Shown: positions 27,782 through 35,759, numbered from the stretch's first letter. The stretch: 64,000 nt of DNA from Pimelobacter simplex (GCA_016803235.1 JADCLI010000005.1:1-64000); one strand, 5' to 3'. Program-made: numbers and translations. The notes: generated by a model not told the origin, from the sequence alone.

Positions 27782-28429
27782 CTCGGCCTCCTGCGGTAAC
27801 TGGTGGTTCTTGGTCAGTCACCTAGGTCCGAGTTGGCGCCCGCAGCGATCAATACCGTGGCAATGCCTCTGAAATCCCCGTCAGAGAAGCTCGATGGGCA
27901 ATTGCATCGGGACGAATCTCCGCCGGCAATGCAATAGGTGTGTGGCAGTCGGTTCGGTCCTTCGTCACGGGGGGACGGTGCTGCAGAACGCGGGTCACAG
28001 CTCCACTCGCCGGAAAGGTACCGCGGCCGGGCGGCGAGCGCGGAGATCTCGATCAACGGGTTCCATGGATAACGGAAGCATGCTGGCGGCCACTTTCGTG
28101 ACATGCCCGCCCACGATTGGATCCGTGCGGACGCGAGCGCCCGCTATGCCTTAGTGCGGACGGCCGCCATCGGTGAAGTACCGACGAAACGCCGCGCACG
28201 CCGATACGGTGCATGAACGCCGTAACGCCGAGCTACGGCCAACGCTCATCCAACACCTTGGGGCCTGATGCAAACTCTGATCCGATACCGAGCTGGGGTC
28301 TCCTCCTCATATGCATGGGCAGCTCGACGGTGGCGAATCAGATGACCGGCCTCGGGAGTACGACCGGAGCGGCGACCCCCTTAGGAGTCACCTATCGAGC
28401 GCTGGTAGCCGGAACTGACAGGAGCCTCC
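27782..28429. other. 648-base stretch without a convincing gene, upstream of the OLD-type nuclease
   Basis: Divergent region between the HTH cassette and the nuclease gene. Open frames here have poor codon bias and no ribosome binding sites. It is less GC-rich than the backbone. The only structure I see is GCCGTA-N9-TACGGC (28219-28239). It could hold promoters, a small RNA or decayed DNA. Confidence 0.5.
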
Positions 28430-30340
28430 GTGCGGGTTAGCAGGATTGAGTTCAACGGGTATCGCCGGCTCGCGAAGACGGCCACCGGCATCGACGGTCC
28501 GTTGACTGCATTCATCGGGTTCAACGAAGCGGGCAAGACGACCGTCCTACGTGGGCTGCGGTGGTTCACCCACGGCGGGCAGGTCTCGCCCGTCGACCAC
28601 AACCGCAGCCGTCCGCCCGCGTCGGACCACTCCGCCGTCGTGAAGGTGTTCTACGAACTCGATGACGATGACAAGAATGCCTTCGCCGACATCGCAATGG
28701 ACAACCAGCCAACGACGTTGGTGCTGTACAAGAAACGGGACGGCAACCGCATCCGCTCTCTGTCCCCGCGTCCCACCCGCCCAGCGAAGCCGTTCGAACT
28801 GGTCCGCGGACGACTCGCGAAGGCCACCACCAAGCTGGCAGCTCAGTTCGCGGCGGCCGCCGACGAAGACGAGCAGGACCCGAACGACTGGGCCGCGACC
28901 GTGAGCGAGGCACTCTCGAGCCCGGACGAAGAATGGCCCCCTCAATGGCTGAGCGCAGTCCAGTCACTCGCTGCATGGTTGAAGGAGACCCCGGCTGGTC
29001 GCAAGCAGCCACGCGACGTGCGGCTCGCGCAGATGCTCGACGACCTCTCCGAACACCTCACCGAGGAGCATCCGTCGGAGGCCGTCTGGAACGCGATCGC
29101 GGACCGCGTCCCTGACTTCGTGCTCTTCGAAGACGAGGATCGCGCCCTCGAAACGTCCTACAACCTCCAGCCTGAGAACCGGGCCATCTCACCGGCCGTC
29201 GCGAGGTTGCTGACCCTCGCGGGCATCGACCTCGACGAGATGTGGAGCCACATCCAGACCAGTGACTCCACCAAGCGGGAGACCACCCTCGAACGAGGCA
29301 ACGACCGGTTGCGGGAACTCTTCGACCAGGCATGGAACCAGAGCAAGGTCACCGTGCGGTTCAACGTCAACGGCACCCTTCTAGAAGTCCTGCTGAAGGA
29401 ACTCCACGGCAACGGCGACGTCACCAACATCGCCGAGCGAAGCGACGGGCTCAAAACGTTCGTCGCGCTCGTCGCGTTTCTCGCATCCGGCGGTCACACG
29501 GTGCCGCCTGTACTGCTCATCGACGAGGCTGAGACGCACCTCCACTACGACGCTCAAGCCGACCTCGTCAGTGTGCTGCTCAAGAGCGTTAACGCAGCCC
29601 AGGTCTTCTACACCACCCATTCACCAGGATGCCTTCCCAGCGACCTCGGCACCGGAATCCGTGTCCTCGCCCGCGACCCCGAGTATGCGGATGCCAGCGT
29701 CATCAAGAACAACTTCTGGGAGGGTGAAGGTCCCGGATTCTCTCCGCTCCTGTTCGCGATGGGAGCAGGAGCCGCAGCGTTCTCCATGTGCCGCAACGCC
29801 GTGCTGGCCGAAGGAGCATCCGACATGGTGCTGCTGCCCACCCTCATCCGCAAGGCCACCAGGCTCGACGACCTCGACTACCAGGTAGCGCCGGGCCTTG
29901 CTAATGCACACGGCTCAGGGATCCGCGTCGAGGAAGTCGCGGCCAAGGTTGTCTATCTCACCGACGGCGACAGGGGCGGCGACGAACACAAGGCCGCTCT
30001 CAAGGCCGTAGGCGTCGATGGCAGCCGCATCTACAGCCTCCCCACGGCGCACGCGGTCGAAGACCTCATCAACCGCGAGGACTACGTCACCGTGGTCAAC
30101 AAGTTCCTCGACACGATGGGGCAGGTCAAGCGGTTCACAGCGGCCGATGTCCCCGATGGGGTGCCCATCGCCAAGGCCTTCGCCGATTGGGCCAAGCGGA
30201 AGAAGGTTCGCACCCCGAGCAAGGTCGAGATGGCCTATGCACTCGTCCGTGCGGACGTCCGGCTCACGCAATCCGGTAAGCGTACGCTGGTCGGCTTGCA
30301 CGACAAGTTCACAGACGCATTCATGGCGGGTTCGAAGTAG
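28430..30340 (+). CDS. OLD-type AAA ATPase with TOPRIM nuclease domain
   Basis: 636 aa. Walker A GFNEAGKTT is at residues 30-38, a signature-like SDGLKTFVAL near 350, Walker B VLLIDEAETHLH near 365 and a downstream YTTHSPG His. A C-terminal TOPRIM domain has AEGASDMVLLPTLI (Glu near 457) and LTDGDRGGDE (DGD near 508). OLD-family proteins are DNA nucleases in phage defence. No UvrD-type helicase follows, so this is not a standard Gabija pair; a stand-alone class 1 OLD is likelier. GTG start at 28430 behind GGAG. Confidence 0.85.
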   Translation: MRVSRIEFNGYRRLAKTATGIDGPLTAFIGFNEAGKTTVLRGLRWFTHGGQVSPVDHNRSRPPASDHSAVVKVFYELDDDDKNAFADIAMDNQPTTLVLYKKRDGNRIRSLSPRPTRPAKPFELVRGRLAKATTKLAAQFAAAADEDEQDPNDWAATVSEALSSPDEEWPPQWLSAVQSLAAWLKETPAGRKQPRDVRLAQMLDDLSEHLTEEHPSEAVWNAIADRVPDFVLFEDEDRALETSYNLQPENRAISPAVARLLTLAGIDLDEMWSHIQTSDSTKRETTLERGNDRLRELFDQAWNQSKVTVRFNVNGTLLEVLLKELHGNGDVTNIAERSDGLKTFVALVAFLASGGHTVPPVLLIDEAETHLHYDAQADLVSVLLKSVNAAQVFYTTHSPGCLPSDLGTGIRVLARDPEYADASVIKNNFWEGEGPGFSPLLFAMGAGAAAFSMCRNAVLAEGASDMVLLPTLIRKATRLDDLDYQVAPGLANAHGSGIRVEEVAAKVVYLTDGDRGGDEHKAALKAVGVDGSRIYSLPTAHAVEDLINREDYVTVVNKFLDTMGQVKRFTAADVPDGVPIAKAFADWAKRKKVRTPSKVEMAYALVRADVRLTQSGKRTLVGLHDKFTDAFMAGSK

Positions 30341-30448
30341 TCGCCGGCAGCATTACCGGCTCGAACGACGACACACAGATGCGCAGCGTGCCGTTGATCG
30401 CGTGCATCGGCAGCTTCGGCTCACGGCTAGAGCCGCGAGGTGGCTCAT

Positions 30449-30466
30449 GTGGTCGTCTCCGACCAC
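30449..30466 (+). terminator. hairpin after the OLD-type gene
   Basis: GTGGTCG-TCTC-CGACCAC, a perfect 7-bp stem with a 4-base loop, about 110 bases after the nuclease stop. No U-run follows. Confidence 0.45.
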
Positions 30467-30512
30467 AACGACAATTGCCTTTGTCCTCACCGACCTGATC
30501 GTTCGAGCGGAC

Positions 30513-30533
30513 CCGGCGGTCGCGGACCGCCGG
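30513..30533. terminator. strong hairpin between convergent genes
   Basis: CCGGCGGTC-GCG-GACCGCCGG, a perfect 9-bp stem with a 3-base loop, in the 375-base gap between the convergent OLD-type and AbiEii-like genes. It probably serves both directions. The rest of 30341-30715 shows no gene. Confidence 0.55.
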
Positions 30534-30715
30534 TGCGGGTGGACTCACACCTCCGCATGATGTGCCGGCTCCCTTCCCGGAAGCCTCCCTGACGGCCACC
30601 AACTTCCAACGCTGGTGGGCCGTCGTGCTGCCTCAGACGGCCGCAACAACCCGGTGCCTCGGTAGCCCCGGGGTAGGACCGGTGCGGGACGGGTCGAGGC
30701 GGTGGTGACAAGGGG

Positions 30716-31696
30716 TCAGCGTGCGGGTGGCGCGACTACCTCCGCCACGAGCGCCCGGACTCTCGCTGGAACGTTCCCGGGCACCTGAGCATCACGGTAC
30801 GGGTCGCGGGCCGGTGTGGCGAAGCTGCGGTGTAGGACGCGGGATGCGTCGAGCCCGGACCCGGCCAGAGGCCATTTCTCGGCCTTCACTCCGGCGGCGT
30901 AGGCGACCTCCAGGAGCCGCCAGATGTCGAAGGCGTCCCGAGCCGAAAACCGTCCCGCCCACGCGGTGGCCTTCATACACAACGCAGAGATGGGGTCGGG
31001 CAGCGCCAGCTGGGCGGTGACCGTCGTACCGGATGTCAACTGCACGTCAATGTCGACGACGACCGGCTCGCGGACCAGAGCGATCCCCAGACCCGGCACT
31101 TCGTCGACGACAAGGTCGCCGTGCTCCTGATTCGTTCGCATCTTTGCGTCGTACGCGGGGGCGAGAACGTCGACCACCAGCTGCAGCGTTCCGTGCTCGT
31201 CGGACAGGGGCCGCTCGAACCGGTTCCCGTCGGTGCGCTGGTATCCACGGCCCTCGAGCGCTGCGGGCAATCGCGGGTCGGCAACGACCTCGTACCCGAC
31301 GCCGAGGTCGGCGTCGGCGGTGTCTCGAGGCGGGATGCCGGTGACCTGGTACGCCGCGACGAGCAGCGTCACGCAGTTCCCGCCGACGAGGCGGTACGGC
31401 ACGTCGAGCTCGGCTGTCACGGAGGCGATGTCGGCGGCCGCGAGGTACGCCGCATCGGTTGACCGGGACGTCGACAGCAGGTCGAGATGAATCACGCCTG
31501 CTTCCTCGCTGTCCGCCGAAGATTGCGACGTCACCACGTCCCCCGCCACGTCCCCCACCGCGTGCTCCTGCTCGCGCTGGTACTGCTGTTCACGGTGCTG
31601 TTGTTCGTGGTGTTGCTCGTGCTGGTGATCATGCTCGTCATCTTGTTCACGAACCGGCTCGCGCGCAGGTTCTTGACCCTGTTCTAGCTCGGTCAC
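30716..31696 (-). CDS. AbiEii-like nucleotidyltransferase toxin
   Basis: 326 aa from GTG 31696, which overlaps the stop of the upstream antitoxin gene (GTGA). The nucleotidyltransferase core shows RLVGGNCVTLLVA near residue 102 and PRDTADADLGV near 123 (the T-x-D-x-D metal site). AbiEii toxins use GTP or another nucleotide to arrest growth on phage infection. Residues 17-45 are an unusual Gln/His/Glu-rich stretch. A second GTG at 31495 with GAGGAAGCAGG ahead would remove this leader and may be the real or an alternative start. Confidence 0.75.
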   Translation of the reverse strand: MTELEQGQEPAREPVREQDDEHDHQHEQHHEQQHREQQYQREQEHAVGDVAGDVVTSQSSADSEEAGVIHLDLLSTSRSTDAAYLAAADIASVTAELDVPYRLVGGNCVTLLVAAYQVTGIPPRDTADADLGVGYEVVADPRLPAALEGRGYQRTDGNRFERPLSDEHGTLQLVVDVLAPAYDAKMRTNQEHGDLVVDEVPGLGIALVREPVVVDIDVQLTSGTTVTAQLALPDPISALCMKATAWAGRFSARDAFDIWRLLEVAYAAGVKAEKWPLAGSGLDASRVLHRSFATPARDPYRDAQVPGNVPARVRALVAEVVAPPAR

Positions 31697-32991
31697 AGCG
31701 GCCCGCCGCTCCCTTGGTCACCGTGACCGCTCTCCCGGTCACCGCGGTCGAGCTGGGCGAGGGCCTCGTCGAACAGGTATTTCCGCAGGTGAAGTGCAGC
31801 CTGGTCCGCATCAGTGACAGCGGCGCCGATCGGGTGGGTGAGGTCCCACAGGATCTGGAACGGATCCGCCAGACGCCGCCCTTCCAGCGCCTGCCACATT
31901 CGGGGCACGAGCCACACACCTGGATCTGCGGGTACGACGAGCTGGATGGTGGCATCTCCCGGCGAGGCTGGTGTCAGGCCGACCTGCTGGAGGTCTGCAC
32001 CGACCGGGGTGTAGATGGCTGCCACGTTCGCGCGTGCCCACGGCGCGATTCGGTCTGCAGCAACTAGCCCGGACAGCGCCGGGACGGTCCGGTACGCCAT
32101 CAGATGACTGGAATTGGCGGCGGCAGCAGCGACGGCGGTGCCGTCGAGGAAATCGAGGACCCGGTCGGCGGTCTGCGCGGCCTGCTCGAGGCCGTACCAG
32201 TAGGTGCGAGTGCCGCCCGGACCACGGTACGTGGTCAGCCAGTGGTCGAGAAGGTCACCCCACCCGGCCGCCTCCCACCGATAGGGCTTCACACCGCGGG
32301 GATGGGCCAGACCTTCCCCGTTTAGTTTCCGCAACGTCTGGGAGATCCGCGGCTGGCTGAGGCCGGTTAACTGGGCGAGCTCGGCTTGGGTGAACTGCTG
32401 CCCGGTGAGTAGGGCGCGGATCACCTGCCCGACCCCGTACGCTGGGCGTCCCTTTCTGCTGGTCCTGCGCTTCCCCGTTCCAGCCGGCCGGGTTCCCAGA
32501 TGCAATGTCCCCGAACCCACCGGCTGGTCCGGCTGTTCGGAGGCATGGGAGCGCTCAGGTTCGTCCGGCTCTCCGAGGAGCTGCCAGCGGCCATCGGGCA
32601 GGGCGAGCGCGCCGGTCGGCCCGTCCGCCCGGTTGGGGTTTGTGGCGATAACCGACCAGCCATGCTCGCGCGCCACCGCTCGCGCCTGCTCGCTAATGCT
32701 TGGCGCGATCGCGAGCACGCGACGCGAGCTGAGGCTCTGCGCGGCCTTGCGAATGATGTTCGGCGTCAGGGTGCGATCCCATGCCTTGACCTCCACCGTC
32801 CACGTCTCCCCCGACGGCAGACTCATGGCAAGATCCGGCCCCAGATCGGCTGACTCGCCGAGTTCATCAGTGGGACCGTCGGTGGAGTCGTAGGGGTGCG
32901 TGGTGAGCTCGACCTGGTTCGGGCCGAGTTGGCGCACGGCGACGCCTGCCCTGATCAGCGCCGCCACCCACACATCACTCGATATAAGCAA
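31693..32991 (-). CDS. AbiEi-like antitoxin/repressor with a nuclease-like N-terminus
   Basis: 432 aa. Residues 53-69 (D at 53, TWTVEVKA with E67 and K69) resemble a PD-(D/E)xK nuclease core. A winged helix spans about 188-240 (QFTQAELAQLTGLSQPRISQ). The C-terminus contains a PGVWLVPRMWQALEGRRLAD segment of AbiEi type. It probably neutralises the co-encoded nucleotidyltransferase and represses the operon. Start is TTG 32991 with GAGAGGG ahead, located inside the left arm of a 39-bp inverted repeat. Confidence 0.7.
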   Translation of the reverse strand: MLISSDVWVAALIRAGVAVRQLGPNQVELTTHPYDSTDGPTDELGESADLGPDLAMSLPSGETWTVEVKAWDRTLTPNIIRKAAQSLSSRRVLAIAPSISEQARAVAREHGWSVIATNPNRADGPTGALALPDGRWQLLGEPDEPERSHASEQPDQPVGSGTLHLGTRPAGTGKRRTSRKGRPAYGVGQVIRALLTGQQFTQAELAQLTGLSQPRISQTLRKLNGEGLAHPRGVKPYRWEAAGWGDLLDHWLTTYRGPGGTRTYWYGLEQAAQTADRVLDFLDGTAVAAAAANSSHLMAYRTVPALSGLVAADRIAPWARANVAAIYTPVGADLQQVGLTPASPGDATIQLVVPADPGVWLVPRMWQALEGRRLADPFQILWDLTHPIGAAVTDADQAALHLRKYLFDEALAQLDRGDRESGHGDQGSGGPL

Positions 32992-33020
32992 AAGTCACCC
33001 TCTCTGACATTTGTTTATAT
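32982..33020. promoter_or_regulatory. 16-bp-arm inverted-repeat operator of the AbiE-like operon
   Basis: ATATAAGCAAAAGTCA (32982-32997), a 7-base spacer, then TGACATTTGTTTATAT (33005-33020): arms match at 14 of 16 positions. The TTG start codon is in the left arm and the ribosome binding site in the spacer. AbiEi antitoxins are known to autoregulate by binding inverted repeats in their promoter. The AT-rich arms stand out in this GC-rich genome. Confidence 0.75.
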
Positions 33021-33171
33021 TGGCAGGTCAGCGAGGCATCTGCAGCATCTGCAGCGGCGTGCCCCTTGAGTGTGGCATACCCGCGAATGCACAGTCCGGG
33101 CAGCGACAGCCATTGGGTGCGCATCGGCTGCGAGAGCGGTAAAACCGGTACCTGACGTCGACGTCGACGGC

Positions 33172-33411
33172 TCACCCAGCGGCCATCGCGGCGTGCAGGA
33201 TCCTACCGACCTCGTGCTGCCACCACGCTGCCAGCGGCGGGGCGTCGCGGCGCAGCTACCCCATATCGCCGCGCAGCGCCACGGTGGCCACGTCGGCAGT
33301 CATCCAGCTCGCGTCGGCGACCGGCCGCCCTTCGAGGTCGCTGAACGCAGCAACTTCGACGTACCAGGTGCGGCGAGGACCGGGCAACGTCCGCCACCAA
33401 CGGCAACGCAT
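33172..33411 (-). pseudogene. amber-interrupted small gene
   Basis: From ATG 33411 the frame reads 51 residues with strong coding character (WYVEVAAFSDLEGRPVADAS, then a short tail) to TAG at 33256-33258. It then continues in the same frame with equally gene-like residues (LRRDAPPLAAWWQHEVGRIL) to TGA at 33172-33174. I read this as one gene broken by a point mutation to TAG. No family recognised. The rest of 33021-33487 is non-coding except possible promoter sequence for the integrase. Confidence 0.5.
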
Positions 33412-33487
33412 CACCAGCGATTCGCAGATCGGCTCGACCGCTGTCGGATCTCAGACCTACTCTCGAAGGTCTCGGAGAGGAGTCGGG

Positions 33488-34606
33488 ATGCCGGAAGGGA
33501 TCACGAGACGCGGGAACTCTTGGCGGGCCAGGTACCGCAACCAAGAGACCGGTGCGCAGCACGAACGGTCCTTCGCCAAGCAAGTGGACGCCGTCAAGTG
33601 GCGACGGCAGCAGCTCGATGCTCTCGATCGCGGACGGTGGGTGGATCCGCAGGCCGGCAAGGTCTCGTTCCTGCGCTACTTCGAGTCGTGGGAGCGGGAC
33701 CAGCTGTGGACTGACGGCACGCGGAAGGCGATGTCGCTGGCGGCCCGGTCGACGTCGTTCGCCGAGGTGGACCTGCGCTCGATCCGGCCGAGCCACGTCG
33801 AGGCCTGGGTGAAGTCGATGACGGTCGCCTCTTCAGATCGATCCGCCCCACTGGCGCCGGGGACGATCAAGACGCGGTTCGTCAACGTGCGCTCGGTCTT
33901 CCGGGCGGCGGTGCGCGACGGGATGATCGCGACCGACCCCACGGCGCGTGTGCGACTCCCCCGTCAACGCAAGCGCGAGGCCGCGATGACGATCCCGGCC
34001 CCGGAGGTGGTCCGGCAAATCCTGGAGGCCGCGGATCCGCGCTTCCGGGCGTTCGTCGGGCTGTGCGCGTTCGCCGGACTCCGACTCGGGGAGGCGGCCG
34101 CGCTGCAGGTCGGCGACGTCGACTTCCTGCGTCGCGAGATCCACGTCCGCCGTCAGGTGCAGCGGGTGAACGGCGGAGAGCTCGAGGTCCGGCTGCCGAA
34201 GTACAACTCCGAGCGCACGGTGCACGCCGCGCAGGCTCTCATCGACATGCTGGCCGAGCACGTGGCGCTGGGTCTGACCAACGAGTGGCTGTTCGAAGGC
34301 AACGCCAAGCTTCCACCGCACCAGAACACCGTTGGTCACCGCTGGCGCACGACCCTTGCGCGCGCCGGCGTGGGCGGTGTCCGCCTGCACGACCTTCGCC
34401 ACTTCTATGCGTCCGGACTCATTGCTTCCGGTTGCGACGTGGTGGCCGTGCAGCGCGCGCTGGGGCACGCGAAGTCCACCACCACGCTGACCACCTACGC
34501 GCACCTGTGGCCGAGCGCGGAGAGCCGAGTGAGGGACGCGTCGGCCCGTCTCGCGGCCGAGGTCCTCACCGCTGGTGAGGGCAGAATGAGGGCAGATGAG
34601 GCATAA
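33488..34606 (+). CDS. int: tyrosine site-specific integrase
   Basis: 372 aa. An N-terminal arm-binding region (RRGNSWRARYRNQETG, as in Arm-DNA-bind domains), a SAM-like core-binding domain, and a catalytic domain with Arg in GLRLGEAAAL (about 200), HDLRHFYAS (about 300), LGHAKSTTT and the Tyr nucleophile in TTYAHL (about 337). Start at ATG 33488 after GGAGAGGAG. It ends 21 bases from the ychF stop, next to the core att sequence, and its last codons carry the arm-like repeats. Appears intact. Confidence 0.92.
   Translation: MPEGITRRGNSWRARYRNQETGAQHERSFAKQVDAVKWRRQQLDALDRGRWVDPQAGKVSFLRYFESWERDQLWTDGTRKAMSLAARSTSFAEVDLRSIRPSHVEAWVKSMTVASSDRSAPLAPGTIKTRFVNVRSVFRAAVRDGMIATDPTARVRLPRQRKREAAMTIPAPEVVRQILEAADPRFRAFVGLCAFAGLRLGEAAALQVGDVDFLRREIHVRRQVQRVNGGELEVRLPKYNSERTVHAAQALIDMLAEHVALGLTNEWLFEGNAKLPPHQNTVGHRWRTTLARAGVGGVRLHDLRHFYASGLIASGCDVVAVQRALGHAKSTTTLTTYAHLWPSAESRVRDASARLAAEVLTAGEGRMRADEA
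34571..34602. repeat. arm-like repeat cluster inside the right end
   Basis: TGAGGGCAGA at 34576, again at 34587, and TGAGGC at 34597, with 11- and 10-base spacing, inside the 3' end of the integrase gene. It is the counterpart of 26788-26820. About 29 bases separate it from the core repeat. Confidence 0.7.
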
Positions 34607-34626
34607 ACAGCCTCTGAGCTGCGGCT

Positions 34627-35700
34627 TTACACGTTGAAGCGGAACTCCACCACGTCACCGTCGGCCATGACGTAGTCCTTGCCCTCCATCCGGACCTTGC
34701 CGGCCTCCTTCGCCTTGTTCATCGACCCGGCGGCGACCAGGTCGTCGAAGGAGACGACCTCGGCCTTGATGAAGCCCTTCTGGAAGTCGGTGTGGATGAC
34801 CCCGGCGGCCTCGGGTGCCGTGGCGCCCTTGGGGATGGTCCACGCGCGCGACTCCTTGGGGCCGGCGGTGAGATAGGTCTGCAGGCCGAGGGTGTCGAAG
34901 CCGACCCGGGCCAGCACCTCGAGGCCGGGCTCGGTGACGCCCGCCTCGGCGAGGAACTCGGCGGCCTCCTCGTCGTCGAGCTCGATCAGCTCGGACTCGA
35001 ACTTCGCGTCGAGGAAGATCGCCTCGGCGGGGGCGACCAGCTCACGCATCCTCTCCTTGAGCGAGTCGTCCTGGAGCTCGTCGGCGTCGCAGTTGAAGAC
35101 GTAGATGAACGGCTTGGCGGTCAGCAGGGAGAGCTCGCGCAGCAGCGAGCGGTCGATGGAGGTCGCGATGATCGGCGTACCGGCCTCGAGGGCCTCCTTC
35201 GCCTCCTTTGCGGCCTCGAGGTTGGCGGCGAGCTCCTTGACCTTGCGCGCCTCCTTCTCCAGCCGTACGACGGCCTTCTCCACCGTCTCGAGGTCGGCGA
35301 GGATCAGCTCGGTCTGGATGGTCGAGATGTCGTTGCCGGGGTTGACCTCGCCGTCGACGTGGGTGACGTCCTCGTCGCGGAAGACGCGGGTCACCTGGCA
35401 GATGGCCGCGGACTCGCGGATGTGGGCGAGGAACTTGTTGCCGAGGCCCTCGCCCTGGGAGGCGCCGCGGACGATGCCGGCGATGTCGACGAACTCGACG
35501 GTCGCGGGCAGCTGGCGCTCGGAGCCGAAGATCTCGGCGAGCTGGGCCAGGCGCGGGTCGGGCACGCCGACGACACCCACGTTGGGCTCGATGGTGGCGA
35601 ACGGGTAGTTCGCCGCAAGGACGTCGTTCTTGGTCAGCGCGTTGAAGAGCGTCGACTTGCCCGCGTTGGGGAGACCGACGATGCCGATGGTGAGTGCCAC
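34627..35700 (-). CDS. ychF: redox-regulated ATPase YchF
   Basis: 357-aa universally conserved Obg-family P-loop ATPase associated with ribosomes and stress responses. G1 is GLPNAGKSTLFNAL (residues 9-22), followed by the switch and DIAGIVRGASQGEGLGNKFL, NCDADEL in the guanine-specificity region (altered, hence ATP use), and the C-terminal TGS domain ending FRFNV. GTG start at 35700. Its 3' end serves as the integration site of the island. In many actinomycetes it lies close to ispH; here it is about 22 kb away. Confidence 0.97.
   Translation of the reverse strand: MALTIGIVGLPNAGKSTLFNALTKNDVLAANYPFATIEPNVGVVGVPDPRLAQLAEIFGSERQLPATVEFVDIAGIVRGASQGEGLGNKFLAHIRESAAICQVTRVFRDEDVTHVDGEVNPGNDISTIQTELILADLETVEKAVVRLEKEARKVKELAANLEAAKEAKEALEAGTPIIATSIDRSLLRELSLLTAKPFIYVFNCDADELQDDSLKERMRELVAPAEAIFLDAKFESELIELDDEEAAEFLAEAGVTEPGLEVLARVGFDTLGLQTYLTAGPKESRAWTIPKGATAPEAAGVIHTDFQKGFIKAEVVSFDDLVAAGSMNKAKEAGKVRMEGKDYVMADGDVVEFRFNV
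34631..34645. repeat. ychF 3'-end core att sequence, right copy (attR)
   Basis: ACGTTGAAGCGGAAC, within the last codons of ychF. Identical to 26673-26687 and one base different from 24187-24201. Integration here leaves the YchF C-terminus intact because the element supplies the same last codons. Confidence 0.75.
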
Positions 35701-35721
35701 GGGCGGATTCTAGGGCGGTAC

Positions 35722-35759
35722 GACGAGGGGACCCGAATCAGCGATCGGGCCCCCTCGTC
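35722..35759 (-). terminator. terminator after the metalloprotease gene
   Basis: GACGAGGGG pairs with CCCCTCGTC (35722-35730 with 35751-35759), with a second stem CCCGA/TCGGG inside. Located between the metalloprotease stop and the ychF start, so it should prevent read-through into ychF. Confidence 0.75.

Larger units (their letters stand above)
26669..34645. mobile_element. 8-kb integrative element at the 3' end of ychF with defence cargo
   Basis: Flanked by 15-bp identical direct repeats, one being the ychF 3' end. It has a tyrosine integrase 21 bases from the right repeat and an AlpA/excisionase-like HTH gene near the left end. Cargo is an OLD-type nuclease and an AbiE-like pair. GAGGGCAGA-type repeats lie just inside both ends. 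There are no transfer or capsid genes, so it would depend on helpers or be a satellite or defunct island. Confidence 0.7.

Noticed and set aside
27894..28154. Plus-strand 86-aa frame upstream of the OLD-type gene
   Set aside because: Poor codon bias, no ribosome binding site, unrelated to any family I recognise.
28213..28440. Plus-strand 75-aa frame overlapping the OLD-type start
   Set aside because: Weak coding character and it conflicts with a well-supported GTG start with a GGAG site.
28430..30340. Gabija (GajA/GajB) system
   Set aside because: No UvrD-like helicase gene follows; the next genes are convergent and AbiE-like.
31487..31687. Plus-strand 66-aa frame with a long Leu/Val-rich membrane-like segment opposite the AbiEii-like gene
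   Set aside because: Codons for Gln, His and Glu read as Leu, Val and Phe on the other strand, so the hydrophobic stretch is an automatic mirror of the toxin's low-complexity leader. No ribosome binding site.
32975..33175. Minus-strand 66-aa frame starting with a GTGA overlap after the amber-broken gene
   Set aside because: It runs through the AbiE-like operator and the start of the antitoxin gene and has a basic, low-complexity N-terminus; more likely chance.
34607..34660. A tRNA gene as the integration target of the integrase
   Set aside because: No cloverleaf-like sequence near the integrase; the repeated core is the ychF coding end.
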